Assembly: GCA_900553595.1 (NCBI GenBank)
Contig: USEC01000015.1
Location: forward strand, 1-45,055
Direction of reading: 5' to 3'
From: an uncultured Prevotella sp.
Lineage (GTDB): Bacteria > Bacteroidota > Bacteroidia > Bacteroidales > Bacteroidaceae
DNA length: 45,055 nucleotides
Every line of letters starts with the position of its first letter. Positions within the stretch are counted from its first letter, which is position 1. The notes beneath the pieces are model-generated. The model saw only the letters and a program-made list of their open reading frames with translations, did no database searches and was not told where the DNA came from. Made by a program: the position numbers and the translations under genes. Of the stretch, positions 16,909-25,824 are shown piece after piece.

Positions 16909-19413
16909 TTACTTGTTTTCCACTACTTTGACAGTGCGTCCGTCGCTGAGCTTCACAATGTTTATGCCCTTCTGCGGAGTGTCGATGCGGCGTCCGAGGG
17001 TGTCGTAGCGGCTCACGACGGTGGCTTCGCCGTGCAGGTTGTCTATTCCCGCCGTGCCGTCGGTGAAGCGTACTTTCATCGCCGCTTCGCCTCCTTCGGC
17101 GAGCTGCATGGGCACGAAGTCGTTGCTGTAAGGCACGGTCTTCATGAAGCGCAGTGTGAGTTCGCGGTTGAAGAGGTTCACATCCTCCACGCTTTCGAGC
17201 ATGGCGCGTGAGATATAGCTTGTCACCGAGCGGCCTTTGCAGTCGGCGAATGTCCATTTGCGCAGCTCTATTTCCTTGCCGTCGGCCTCTGTCACGAGCT
17301 TGACGACGGAACTGAACGCCGCCGGTTGCGATGTGGTACTTTCGTAGTCGAGCGGTGCGAGGAAGTAGATTGACGCGTCGATGGTAGCGTATCCGTCACG
17401 GGTCATGTCGATGTTGGTGGTTTTTCCGGCGGAGGTCTCTATCGTTTCGCCGGAGCTCCAGCGCATGAGCAGGTCGCCGACAGTGGCGGAGTAGTAGTTG
17501 CTGGGGTTGTTCTCGATGGTCAGTCTGCAGCGTTTTCCGGCGGGTGTGATGTCGGTGTAGCCCTCGTCCTTGTCGTAGGTGCTGATTGATGCCGTGTAGT
17601 TTCCGGGGAGGATGCCGTTTGCCGCCACTGCCCTTACGCTGTATGTGAAGACGTAGGGCATGTTCTCGAATACCGCAACTTCACCGAGTATGATGTTGGT
17701 GGGTTCTGCGTTGGGGTTGTCGGTGCTTTTGAGTGTGAGCGCAACGGTTTTTCCCAGACTGTCGTCGCCGTCGGAATTGAGCTGCAGGTCGATGTTCATG
17801 AGACTGTTTATCTGCAACTTGTCGAGCGGGTCGGGGCTGATTTTCAGACTCTCAACGGTGATGGGTGCGTCGTGTTTGGCGCGTCGTGTGAAGGTGAGTT
17901 CGTCGCCGGTCTTCTTAACGAATATCCTGTTGGCGTCGATCATGGCGTGCTTCCACTCGCCGAAGGGTGTGCCGTCGTTGCGGTTGTAGGTGCTCTCCAC
18001 CTCTACCTGATAGGTTCCGTCGGCGAGAGGCGTGAATGTGTCGGGGTCCAGTTTGTAGATGAATCCGGACACATCCTTTGTCAGACGGCAGTTGTCCTTG
18101 TCGATTATCGCCACGATGTTCTCCTTGCTGTCCTTCAGGACTATGCGCAGCTGACCGTCGAACTCGATGATGTTGGAGCCGCATTCTATGTTGAGATATA
18201 TTTCAAGATAGCCCACATCGCTTATTTTCGTCGTGTAGCTTGTCATGGGTTTCATTGCCCTTCCGAAGTCGAATGCCGCCCATAGCGGCGACTGGAAGTC
18301 GCTTCCGGTTGTCGCTTTGAGGTCGGGTTCTGCGAAGACGGCGTCGGTGTAGAGGCAGTAGTTGTGGTCGCCGAAGTTTGAGAGGGCGAAGAATCCGTCG
18401 CCGACACCGCTCCATCCCCAGTTCACATGGAGGTAGCCGTTGCTGTCGTAGCCATCGACCACGAACTCATGTCCGCCGCTTTTCAGTCCTACGCCGCTGT
18501 AGATTATGGGCATTCCTGCGTCGAGCTGTTCCTTTATCATGCTCATCCATGTGGCGGTGCTGTAGTCGCTCTTGTAATAAAACTCGGCGTTGTAGCCGAA
18601 GTTGCGCATCAGTGCTATTGCGGCGTCGTTGGAGAAGCCAGATGTTCCGTTGGTGTTGTATTGCAGATGGCATGCCGCTCCAATATCGCGCATCAGTACG
18701 CTCACGGCGTCGGCCTGCTTGGTGCTCCAGTCTTGGGAGTAGATGTTGTAGGTGTCGCGCATGTTGTCCCAGTCGTACTCCGATTGTGTGAAGTCGATGC
18801 TGATGCTCTTTTGGTCGTAGTTGGGGGTCTTGTAGCTCACCGATCCCATTCCCTTCTTCGGCCAGCGGTGGTATCGCATCACCTGCGCTGCGGCTGTTGC
18901 CACGCATCCGGTGAGTGTGCCTCTGTCGCCGATGGTCGGTGTCTTGCGGTTGTAGGGGTACGACTGGTCCCATGTCGATGATATGAGTGCCGGGACGATG
19001 ACTGTCGGATTGGGGTCGAGCGGTGCGAGTGTGCGTGCCGTTCCGTTGCCTTCCGTGCGCTTTGCGGCTATCTGTGCCGTCACCGATTGCAGCCATTCGC
19101 GCATCTGCATGGGCATGTTGTTCTCGTCGAAAGCCCCCGTTGTGCTGTAACCGAGCACCGGTGTCACGCAGTCGTCGCCCGAAACGAGCACGAACCCGTT
19201 GCCGTCGGCGTCGTTGAAGGCGTAGTAGGGCATTGTTGCCGGCGTGGTTGCCGTGGTGCTGATGCTGAAAGAGCGTGCCGGGGCGTTGTTTCTGTTGTCG
19301 AGGGTGATGTATCTTGCGGCGATTTGCTGCGCCTGTTGCGGCGTGATGTCCTTTGCCGTGGTGTTGAACGATGCTGTGAGCAGGGTCAAAGCAACGAGGA
19401 TGTGGCGTTTCAT
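16909..19413 (-). CDS. C10-family cysteine protease (streptopain-like), secreted
   Basis: An 834-residue secreted protein. A signal peptide (HILVALTLLTASFNTTA) is followed by a Spi-like pro-region (about 22-130, with YYAFNDADGNGFVLVSGDD) and the papain-fold C10 domain. The catalytic Cys170 is in LTGCVATAAAQVM and His315 in GGHEFVVDGYD, followed by LHVNWGWSG. After the protease domain come about 450 residues of beta-sandwich character and a C-terminus (LGRRIDTPQKGINIVKL) like the tails of many Prevotella surface proteins that leave through the type IX system, though I cannot prove that route. C10 members from gut and oral Bacteroidetes degrade host or dietary proteins. Next to it is a DPP7-type peptidase, so the two may act in sequence. 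Confidence 0.92.
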   Translation of the reverse strand: MKRHILVALTLLTASFNTTAKDITPQQAQQIAARYITLDNRNNAPARSFSISTTATTPATMPYYAFNDADGNGFVLVSGDDCVTPVLGYSTTGAFDENNMPMQMREWLQSVTAQIAAKRTEGNGTARTLAPLDPNPTVIVPALISSTWDQSYPYNRKTPTIGDRGTLTGCVATAAAQVMRYHRWPKKGMGSVSYKTPNYDQKSISIDFTQSEYDWDNMRDTYNIYSQDWSTKQADAVSVLMRDIGAACHLQYNTNGTSGFSNDAAIALMRNFGYNAEFYYKSDYSTATWMSMIKEQLDAGMPIIYSGVGLKSGGHEFVVDGYDSNGYLHVNWGWSGVGDGFFALSNFGDHNYCLYTDAVFAEPDLKATTGSDFQSPLWAAFDFGRAMKPMTSYTTKISDVGYLEIYLNIECGSNIIEFDGQLRIVLKDSKENIVAIIDKDNCRLTKDVSGFIYKLDPDTFTPLADGTYQVEVESTYNRNDGTPFGEWKHAMIDANRIFVKKTGDELTFTRRAKHDAPITVESLKISPDPLDKLQINSLMNIDLQLNSDGDDSLGKTVALTLKSTDNPNAEPTNIILGEVAVFENMPYVFTYSVRAVAANGILPGNYTASISTYDKDEGYTDITPAGKRCRLTIENNPSNYYSATVGDLLMRWSSGETIETSAGKTTNIDMTRDGYATIDASIYFLAPLDYESTTSQPAAFSSVVKLVTEADGKEIELRKWTFADCKGRSVTSYISRAMLESVEDVNLFNRELTLRFMKTVPYSNDFVPMQLAEGGEAAMKVRFTDGTAGIDNLHGEATVVSRYDTLGRRIDTPQKGINIVKLSDGRTVKVVENK

Positions 19414-19527
19414 TTGTTGTTCTTTTTGTTGTTTTGTTGCGGTGTAGAGGTTATGCAGGGGAGTTGGTGGAAGGGTGGGGCGGATTTGTCTTTCCGCCGT
19501 TCCCTTCCATCTTCTCCTGCTGAATTG

Positions 19528-21642
19528 TTATTTCACTCCCATCTCCTTAAGCAGACGGTCGGCGTGTCCCCACTTGTCCATGAGGTAGAGGACGTAGCGT
19601 ATATCTACGCCGATGCAGCGTGCGAGACGCTTGTCGAACCAGATGTCGCTCGACAGTGAGTCCCAGTTGCCGTCGAAGGCGAGTCCGATGAGGTTGCCGT
19701 GGCCGTCGAACATTGGCGAACCAGAGTTGCCGCCGGTGATGTCGTTGTTTGTCAGGAAGCAGAGCTGCATCTTGCCGGTGGTCTTGTCGGTGTAGTTGCC
19801 GAAGTCGTCGGCACTGAACAGCTCTTTCATTATGGGTTGTGCCTGGTAGTCGATGACTCCCTGCTCGCCTGCCTTCATCTTCTCCACGATGCTTGAAGCC
19901 TCGGTGTAGTAGCCTGAGGGCTTGCCTCCGAGGAGGTAGCCGCCCACCTGTCCGTAGCTGAGGCGCATGGTGAAGTTGGCGTCGGAGTAGTGGGGCAGTT
20001 CCTGCTCCATGCGTATCTTGGCGTCGCAGAGGTAGCGTTCCTGCACGGCGATGTCGGCATCCACTTCGTTATACACCTTGAGGAATTCGTCGTGCAGTGC
20101 CTTCAGTGCCTTGCCATACTGGTATCCGGGGTCGTTGCGCAGTGCTTTCTCTGTGAGTGCTATGCGCTTGCCGCTCTTCATGAGCACCGATGTGTTGTAG
20201 AGCCACTCCACATACTTGCGTGCGTCGCCTCCGAACTGTGCCTTTATTGTCTCGTAGAAAGCGGGGAGCTTGTCTGCCGGCACATACTGGCGGTAGTTGT
20301 CGATGAGTGTCGCCATTACGTCCTTGTCGAGGTCGGCGTCCCATTCGGCGCTGTTGTCGGCGAATTTGTGGTAGCGTTTGCCTCCCTTTGCTCCGCCGTC
20401 ACACACCATGCTGGCAATGGTGAGTGCGCGTGTGTTGAACTCTGCCGTGCGCACGAATGTCTCGCGCCATGCCGTGTTCTGCTTGCTTACGACGAAACGC
20501 TTGGCGTAGAGCTGTGCCATCTTGTCGAAGTCGAGCTTGCCTTTGAGGTAGCCTGTCCATTTCTGGTACTCCATGATGCGATCCTCGAAGTCGGCTTTCT
20601 GCCGTATAATGCCTACTGAGTCGATGCATTTGTTCATGCCGAGCGAGTTTTTCCAGTAGTTGGAACTTTGCGCGTACTTCGAGTCATACTTGATGCGCAC
20701 TGCCTCCGAGGCACGCATGTGGCGTATCATCACGTCCTGCTTCACGCCGCGTATCTGTGCTCTCGGTGTGTTCTCGGCGTCGCGCATCTCGCGTATGCCG
20801 TAGCTTGAGAGGTAGCGTTCGGTGCTTCCGGGGTAGCCTATGGTCATTGCGAAGTCGCCTTCCTTGTAGCCGTCGGTTGAAATCTTTGTCCAGTGCTTCG
20901 GGCGGTAGGGCACGTTGTCCTTGGAGTAGTCTGCCGGACCGTTGGTCTTCGGGTCGGCATAGATGCGGAATACGGAGTAGTCGCAGGTCTGTCGCGGCCA
21001 CATCCAGTTGTCGGTCTCGCCTCCGAACTTGCCCATCGACTTGGGAATGGTGAAGACAAGACGCAGGTCGCGGAACTCACGGTAGGTTGTCGCGTAGTAC
21101 TTGTTGCCTTCGTAGAACGGCTTCACTTCGAGTTCGAGCTGCGGGTCCTTCTCGTGTGTCTGTTTGATGAGTTCGTTCTCCACTTCGGTGAGCAGTTTCT
21201 CACGCTCTGTGTCGTTCATGCTGTTTATTCCGCGCTGCTCGAGCATGGGTGTGATATCCTTCTGTTCCACCATGAAGCGCACGAACATTCCCTTGTTGGG
21301 GAGCTCTTCTTCGAACGTTTTGGCGTAGAATCCGTTGAGCATGTAGTCGTGTTCTACTGTTGAGTGTGAGCGGATTGCCTCGAAACCGCAGTGGTGGTTG
21401 GTGAGGACGAGTCCGTCTGGCGACACTACTACGCCTGAGCAGTAGCCTGAGAAGTTCACTACGGAGTGCATGATGGCGTCGTCGCTCTTGTAGATTTTGT
21501 CGTAGGGAGCGGTGAAACCATAGGTCTTCATTTGCTCATACACCGCCTGGGGCAGGTTGTAGAGTGTCCACATGCCTTCGTCGGCATGTGCGGCGTGGGC
21601 TGAAAGGAACAGCGCAGCCGTGAGTAAAAGGGATTTTTTCAT
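19528..21642 (-). CDS. S46 dipeptidyl-peptidase, DPP7 type
   Basis: A 704-residue periplasmic serine peptidase with a signal peptide (KKSLLLTAALFLSAHAAHA). The S46 triad is visible: His in LTNHHCGFEAI (83-84), Asp in WPRQTCDYSVFRIY, and Ser in TGGNSGSP near residue 650. DPP7 and DPP11 differ at one residue 18 positions after the Ser: Gly in DPP7 (hydrophobic P1) and Arg in DPP11 (acidic P1). Here that site is Gly (LAFDGNWD), so a DPP7-like preference is inferred. It takes dipeptides from the N-terminus of peptides for use as carbon and nitrogen source. The start ATG at 21642 is chosen for the signal peptide; the open frame further upstream is arginine-rich noise that crosses into the flippase gene. 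Confidence 0.94.
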   Translation of the reverse strand: MKKSLLLTAALFLSAHAAHADEGMWTLYNLPQAVYEQMKTYGFTAPYDKIYKSDDAIMHSVVNFSGYCSGVVVSPDGLVLTNHHCGFEAIRSHSTVEHDYMLNGFYAKTFEEELPNKGMFVRFMVEQKDITPMLEQRGINSMNDTEREKLLTEVENELIKQTHEKDPQLELEVKPFYEGNKYYATTYREFRDLRLVFTIPKSMGKFGGETDNWMWPRQTCDYSVFRIYADPKTNGPADYSKDNVPYRPKHWTKISTDGYKEGDFAMTIGYPGSTERYLSSYGIREMRDAENTPRAQIRGVKQDVMIRHMRASEAVRIKYDSKYAQSSNYWKNSLGMNKCIDSVGIIRQKADFEDRIMEYQKWTGYLKGKLDFDKMAQLYAKRFVVSKQNTAWRETFVRTAEFNTRALTIASMVCDGGAKGGKRYHKFADNSAEWDADLDKDVMATLIDNYRQYVPADKLPAFYETIKAQFGGDARKYVEWLYNTSVLMKSGKRIALTEKALRNDPGYQYGKALKALHDEFLKVYNEVDADIAVQERYLCDAKIRMEQELPHYSDANFTMRLSYGQVGGYLLGGKPSGYYTEASSIVEKMKAGEQGVIDYQAQPIMKELFSADDFGNYTDKTTGKMQLCFLTNNDITGGNSGSPMFDGHGNLIGLAFDGNWDSLSSDIWFDKRLARCIGVDIRYVLYLMDKWGHADRLLKEMGVK

Positions 21643-21677
21643 GTGAATATAATGATTGATTGTTGATGGAATTCTTT

Positions 21678-21750
21678 CTTTCTTGAGTGGGCGGGGCGAG
21701 CTTTCTTGAGTGGGCCTTACTGGGCCTTTCTGAGCCTTTCTAAGCCATTC
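21678..21750. repeat. Short direct repeats between S46 and flippase genes
   Basis: CTTTCTTGAGTGGGC occurs at 21678-21692 and 21701-21715. It runs into four 10-bp units at 21711, 21721, 21731 and 21741: TGGGCCTTAC, TGGGCCTTTC, TGAGCCTTTC, TAAGCCATTC. The purpose is unknown. Confidence 0.6.
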
Positions 21751-21752
21751 TT

Positions 21753-23237
21753 TCAACTTTTCTTCCTGCTTCCCCGTTTCAGCAGGGTGGGGAACTCGTG
21801 CCAGAGGATGTGTGCCATGAATGCTGCTATGAGGAGGGTGTTCACGGCGATGGCCCAGATTTGTGGCAGACGGGTGTTGGCGGTGTCCATGAGGAAGTAG
21901 AAAAGGGCGGTTATCGCCACATAGACGGCTATCGACTTCATGGGGTAGTTGATGGGATACTTGCGTTGTCCCACGATGTAGGAGAGCACCATTGCCGTGC
22001 CGTAGCCTGCCACGCCGCCCCAGGCGCATGCCATGTAGCTGTACTTGGGTACGAACATCACGTTCACGATGACGAGCATCACGCATCCGGCGGCGGAGAA
22101 CCACGCGCCGTAGATGGTCTTGTCGATGAGCTTGTACCAGAACGAAAGATTGAAATACACGCCCATCATTATCTCTGCCGCCATCACTATCGGCACGACA
22201 CGCAGGCCGGGCCAGTAGCTGCGGTTGGGTATTACGAAGCGCAGGATGTCGATGTAGGCGATGACGGTGAGAAATGCCAGCAGGGTGAAGATGATGAAGT
22301 ACTTCATTGCCTTGGCGTAGGTGTCGCGGTTGTCCTTGTCCTTTGCCTTGCCGAAGACGAAGGGTTCGTAGGCGTAGCGGAACGCCTGTGTTATCATTGC
22401 CATTATCATTGCTATCTTCACCGCCGCTCCGTAGATGCCGAGTTGTGTCTTCTCGTCGGCTCCGCCGTAGAGGTAGGGGAAGATTATCTTGTCGAGGGTC
22501 TGGTTGAGTATGCCGGCGATGCCGAGCACGAGCAGGGGCAATGCGTAGCGCAGCATGCGCCGCCAGAGTTTCACGTCGAACTTCCAGCGGAATCCGGTGA
22601 GCTCACGCCAGAAGCAGAGCACCACCACCGCCGTGCAGACGAGGTTGATGTAGAACACCATGCCCACGTCGAGTGTGAAGTTGCTGTCGTAGAGTCCGAA
22701 GGGGTTGATGCGTAGTGCTGGCAGCACGATGAGGTACATCAGGTTGAGGACTATGTTGAGGCAGATGTTCACGAGTTGCAGGCAGGCGAACTTTATGGCT
22801 TTCTTCTGGTAGCGCAGGTAGGCGAACGGTATGCACTTGAAGGCGTCGATGGCCACGCAGACGAACATCACCGCCACCCAGTCGTGGTGGTCGGGGTACT
22901 TCATGAAGGTGGCTATCTGTGGCAGGAACGCGAAGACGAGTGCCACGAAGAGTGCCGCCGTGGATGCCACGGAGATGAGAACGGTGGAATAGACCGTCTG
23001 CGGGTTTTCCTCGCTCTTGTTCACATAGCGGAAGAATGTCGTCTCCATGCCGTAGGTGAGCACTACGAGCAGCAGTGCCGTGTAGGCGTAGATGTTGGTG
23101 ACAACGCCGTACTGTCCGCCGGCAGCGGCGAACGCTGTAGTCTGTATCGGTACGAGCAGGTAGTTGATGAATCGTCCTGCGATGCTGCTGAGCCCGTAGA
23201 TGGCGGTGTCCTTGAGGAGTGATTTTAAGTTGGCCAT
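21753..23237 (-). CDS. Polysaccharide/lipid-linked oligosaccharide flippase (MOP superfamily)
   Basis: A 494-residue inner-membrane protein with about 14 hydrophobic helices, no signal peptide and a basic tail (RGSRKKS). The N-terminus LLKDTAIYGLSSIAGRFINY and the following PIQTTAFAAAGGQYGVVTN are typical of Wzx-like members of the MOP superfamily that flip undecaprenyl-linked oligosaccharides from the cytoplasm to the periplasm. The substrate is unknown, because no glycosyltransferases lie nearby. The start at 23237 is the first Met of the conserved N-terminus. It shares the strand with S46 and with the four-helix-bundle gene but is separated from each by repeat-rich gaps of over 100 bp, so co-transcription is uncertain. 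Confidence 0.9.
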   Translation of the reverse strand: MANLKSLLKDTAIYGLSSIAGRFINYLLVPIQTTAFAAAGGQYGVVTNIYAYTALLLVVLTYGMETTFFRYVNKSEENPQTVYSTVLISVASTAALFVALVFAFLPQIATFMKYPDHHDWVAVMFVCVAIDAFKCIPFAYLRYQKKAIKFACLQLVNICLNIVLNLMYLIVLPALRINPFGLYDSNFTLDVGMVFYINLVCTAVVVLCFWRELTGFRWKFDVKLWRRMLRYALPLLVLGIAGILNQTLDKIIFPYLYGGADEKTQLGIYGAAVKIAMIMAMITQAFRYAYEPFVFGKAKDKDNRDTYAKAMKYFIIFTLLAFLTVIAYIDILRFVIPNRSYWPGLRVVPIVMAAEIMMGVYFNLSFWYKLIDKTIYGAWFSAAGCVMLVIVNVMFVPKYSYMACAWGGVAGYGTAMVLSYIVGQRKYPINYPMKSIAVYVAITALFYFLMDTANTRLPQIWAIAVNTLLIAAFMAHILWHEFPTLLKRGSRKKS

Positions 23238-23279
23238 AATGATTAAAATTTGTTTTATGGGGTGGTGTGTAGGGAGGAA

Positions 23280-23366
23280 GTAGGTGTGGTAGGTGTGGTA
23301 GGTGATGTGTGTGGACTTTTACTTTCCTTACTGCACCTACCATTCTTACCGTGCTTACCACGGTGC
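23280..23366. repeat. GT-rich repeats with imperfect inverted copy
   Basis: GTAGGTGTG-type units are repeated at about 23280-23305 and an imperfect complement (CACCTACCATTCTTACC and CTTACCACGGTG) follows at about 23333-23371. This can fold into a loose hairpin upstream of the flippase gene. Confidence 0.45.
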
Positions 23367-23939
23367 TCACCATCCTTTATCTTTTTTCCTCCATTCCACT
23401 CTTGCCCGGTAGCGTTGTTCCTTTATGCCGCCCTGCTCCAGAAACTTGCGGTTCTGCCAGTCGATGAGACCCCGGAGCATGGCGAGTGTCTGATGGATTA
23501 CTATCAGTGCGATGTTGGCTATCTCTTCGGCGCAGCGTCCTTCTATCTGCTTTCTGTACCATGCCGAGTCGTTGTGCCGTCGGCAGAGGGGTTGCGCCAT
23601 CTTGTATTTTGGGTGCTGTGGTCCCCATATTTCGAGGTTGTGGCAGCGCAGATAGTCGCGGTAGTCCTCTTTCAACTCTTCCAGACTGCCTTTGGCTATC
23701 ACCGTGAGCTTATGCTCCGACTCTGTCGAACCTTCGGCATCGCTGTATCCTTCCACGATGTTCTGCTTGCCGGAGCGTGCCGCCTGCTGCATCTGGTCCA
23801 CGGTGCGGTCGTGGCTGCGGTCGAGGAAGCGGCTCACGAAGTAGAACGTGATGTCATACACGCACTCGCTCTTGGCGAATACGTTCAGCGTGCGGTAGCT
23901 GTCGGGTTTGTTGGTGGTGGTGTTGAATATGTTGTTCAT
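23367..23939 (-). CDS. Four-helix-bundle suffix-domain protein (S23-related family)
   Basis: A 190-residue, mostly helical cytoplasmic protein. The part FYFVSRFLDRSHDRTVDQMQ, then AARSGKQNIVEGYSDA and EHKLTVIAKGSLEELKEDY, matches the four-helix-bundle (S23-type) family, named from proteins encoded in intervening sequences of 23S rRNA genes. The variant with a longer tail (IALIVIHQTLAMLRGLI and a basic C-terminus) is the suffix-domain form seen in Bacteroidetes. Its function is unknown; it may bind nucleic acid or act as an assembly module. It lies 24 bp downstream of the SpmA-SpmB fusion gene on the same strand, so the two are probably co-transcribed. Confidence 0.85.
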   Translation of the reverse strand: MNNIFNTTTNKPDSYRTLNVFAKSECVYDITFYFVSRFLDRSHDRTVDQMQQAARSGKQNIVEGYSDAEGSTESEHKLTVIAKGSLEELKEDYRDYLRCHNLEIWGPQHPKYKMAQPLCRRHNDSAWYRKQIEGRCAEEIANIALIVIHQTLAMLRGLIDWQNRKFLEQGGIKEQRYRARVEWRKKDKGW

Positions 23940-23963
23940 AGGGCGTTTTTTACTCTTTTACTT

Positions 23964-25193
23964 TTAAAAGAACATATAGCACACCCCAATCGCCGCCACC
24001 ACTCCGGCGAGGTCGGCAAGGAGACCGCAGGCGACGGCGTGGCGTGTGTAGCGCACTCCCACGCTGCCGAAATAGACGGCGAGGATGTAGAATGTGGTGT
24101 CGGTGGAGCCTTGGAAGACGCATGAGAGGCGACCCACGAACGAGTCGGCGCCGAAGGTGCTCATGGCATCCACCATCATACCGCGTGCGCCGCTGCCGGA
24201 GAGAGGTTTCATGAGGGCGGTGGGGAGTGCGCCCACGAAGTCGGCATTGCAGCCCGATGCCTCGACGAGGCTTTTTACGCCGCTTATTATGATGTCCATA
24301 GCCCCCGACGCGCGGAACACGCCGATGCCGACGAGTATCGCCACGAGGTAGGGTATGATGCGCACGGCGGTGGAGAAGCCGTCCTTGGCTCCTTCGATGA
24401 AGGCGTCGTACACGTTCACCTTGCGCCGCATGCCGGCGAGGATGAACGCCACGATGATGGTCATGAGCAGGATGTTGGCCACCGATGTGCTCACTACGCC
24501 CATCTGTGTCTTGTCCATCTGCGCGAAGCCCCATATTATTGCCGCCACGACGGCGCACATTCCGCCGAGGGTGAGCAGCATGGTGCGGTTGAAGAGGTTG
24601 ATGCGCTGGTAGAGCGATGTCACGACGATGCCCGCCAGCGTGGAGCAGAACGTGGCGAGAAGTATGGGTACGAAGATGTCGGTGGGTTGTGCCGCACCCA
24701 TCTGCGCACGATACACCATTATGGAGACGGGGATGAGTGTCAGTCCCGACGTGTTGAGCACGAGGAACATTATCATGGGGTTGGTGGCGGTGTCCTTCTT
24801 CGGATTCAGTTCCTGCAGCTGTTCCATCGCCTTGAGTCCGAGCGGCGTGGCGGCGTTGTCGAGTCCGAGCATGTTGGCTGCCACGTTCATGAAGATGCTG
24901 CCCGTCACGGGATGTCCCTTCGGAATGTCGGGAAAAAGGCGTGTAAAGACGGGTGAAAGCAGGCGCGCCACGGCGTTCACCACGCCCCCCTTCTCGCCGA
25001 TTTTCATTATGCCGAGCCAGAGGGAGAGCACGCCGGTGAGCCCGAGCGAAATCTCAAATGCCGTCTTCGCCGTGTCGAAGGTGGAGTTCATCATTGCCGG
25101 AAACACCTCGGTGTCGCCCATGAAGACGAGCCGCACGAGGGCTATGCAGAAGGCTATGAGGAAAAACGCTATCCAGATGTAATTGAGAACCAT
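23964..25193 (-). CDS. Fused SpmA-SpmB-like nucleoside-recognition (gate) membrane protein
   Basis: A 409-residue inner-membrane protein with about ten helices made of two gate (nucleoside-recognition) domains. The first half has LGLTGVLSLWLGIMKIGEKG and NMLGLDNAATPLGLKAMEQL, the hallmark of SpmA. The second half has GAKDGFSTAVRIIPYLVAI and KPLSGSGARGMM, the hallmark of SpmB. In Bacillus these are two spore-maturation genes; in Bacteroidetes they occur as one fused gene in bacteria that make no spores, so the role must be different, probably transport or membrane homeostasis. The start ATG at 25193 begins directly with a hydrophobic helix. A TAATTTTG box lies about 40 bp upstream. It is followed by the four-helix-bundle gene. 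Confidence 0.88.
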   Translation of the reverse strand: MVLNYIWIAFFLIAFCIALVRLVFMGDTEVFPAMMNSTFDTAKTAFEISLGLTGVLSLWLGIMKIGEKGGVVNAVARLLSPVFTRLFPDIPKGHPVTGSIFMNVAANMLGLDNAATPLGLKAMEQLQELNPKKDTATNPMIMFLVLNTSGLTLIPVSIMVYRAQMGAAQPTDIFVPILLATFCSTLAGIVVTSLYQRINLFNRTMLLTLGGMCAVVAAIIWGFAQMDKTQMGVVSTSVANILLMTIIVAFILAGMRRKVNVYDAFIEGAKDGFSTAVRIIPYLVAILVGIGVFRASGAMDIIISGVKSLVEASGCNADFVGALPTALMKPLSGSGARGMMVDAMSTFGADSFVGRLSCVFQGSTDTTFYILAVYFGSVGVRYTRHAVACGLLADLAGVVAAIGVCYMFF

Positions 25194-25233
25194 ACTTGCC
25201 TGTCTTTTCTATGTAAGAGATTACTTCAATCTG

Positions 25234-25241
25234 CAAAATTA
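25234..25241 (-). promoter_or_regulatory. -7 box of the SpmA-SpmB fusion gene
   Basis: TAATTTTG on the minus strand, 41 bp before the start codon. A clear -33 element is not seen. Confidence 0.5.
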
Positions 25242-25295
25242 CATTATTATATTGAGAAAAGTCCGCCCCGAACCGATTATTATTGCGCCCGTTTT

Positions 25296-25378
25296 CAAAG
25301 AAGCCTTGTTTGGAGTGCAAACAAGGCTTCTTTTCATTGCAAACAAGGCTTCTTTTGTGTGCAAACAAGACTTGTTTA
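25296..25378. repeat. 22-bp-phased dyad array, locus 3 (four units)
   Basis: Cores GAAGCCTT, CAAGGCTT, CAAGGCTT and CAAGACTT start at 25300, 25322, 25344 and 25366, exactly 22 bp apart. The last unit runs into AAAAGTAAAGGAG, part of the long inverted repeat that follows. Confidence 0.85.
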
Positions 25379-25626
25379 AAAGTAAAGGAGTAAAAGGGTA
25401 AAAAAGTAAAAAGGTGTTCCGCGAAGCGGGACTTACACATCCTGCTGACCGCCAATGGTATAAGTCCCCCTTCGGGGAACCGTCCCTTGCATCCTTGCCC
25501 ACCCACAGCTGCGCCGTAAGGCGGCTTGCAGTGGGTTTCGCATAGAGGTCCCGCTTCGCGGAACCCGTAACTAAAAATTTTTACCGGATAGCAATAACTT
25601 TTTTACTCCTTTACTTTTAAACAAGT
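25370..25626. repeat. 257-bp nested inverted repeat
   Basis: A perfect 26-bp outer inverted repeat (25370-25395 and 25601-25626, starting ACTTGTTTAAAAGTAAAGGA) encloses a perfect 17-bp inner one (GTTCCGCGAAGCGGGAC at 25416-25432 and its complement at 25548-25564). Between them lie two smaller hairpins: CCCCCTTCGGGG near 25468, and CCCAC...GCGCC-gtaa-GGCG...GTGGG near 25503-25535. There is no coding signal in it. It could be a mobile miniature element or a structured RNA region. Confidence 0.75.
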
Positions 25627-25660
25627 CCTTTTTACTTTTTTACTTTTTACTCTTTTACTT

Positions 25661-25710
25661 AAAAAAAGAGCCGGGCGACTCGCCGCATGGGCTTCGTCTC
25701 CCGACTCTTT
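25661..25710 (-). terminator. Terminator of small unit, copy 1
   Basis: On the minus strand AAAGAGTCGGGAGAC pairs with the complement GTCGCCCGGCTCTTT around an apical stem, followed by a run of T (complement of 25667-25661). A typical strong intrinsic terminator. Confidence 0.85.
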
Positions 25711-25824
25711 GTCTTTTTTAGATTACTGAAGCAGTGCAAGCCTCGCGGTTTGCGGAACTCCAGTAAATTATTATTTACTAAATTCTTTGTTCTCCTGAAA
25801 AATCTTTTCCGGCTTGCGTAGCCC

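Noticed and set aside
19528..22104. 858-residue form of the S46 peptidase
   Set aside because: The extension overlaps the flippase gene and precedes a clear signal peptide; the start at 21642 is used.
25054..25506. 150-codon minus-strand frame upstream of the SpmA-SpmB gene
   Set aside because: It runs through the dyad array and the start of the membrane gene in another frame; the repeated KQGLF-like pieces simply reflect the DNA repeat.
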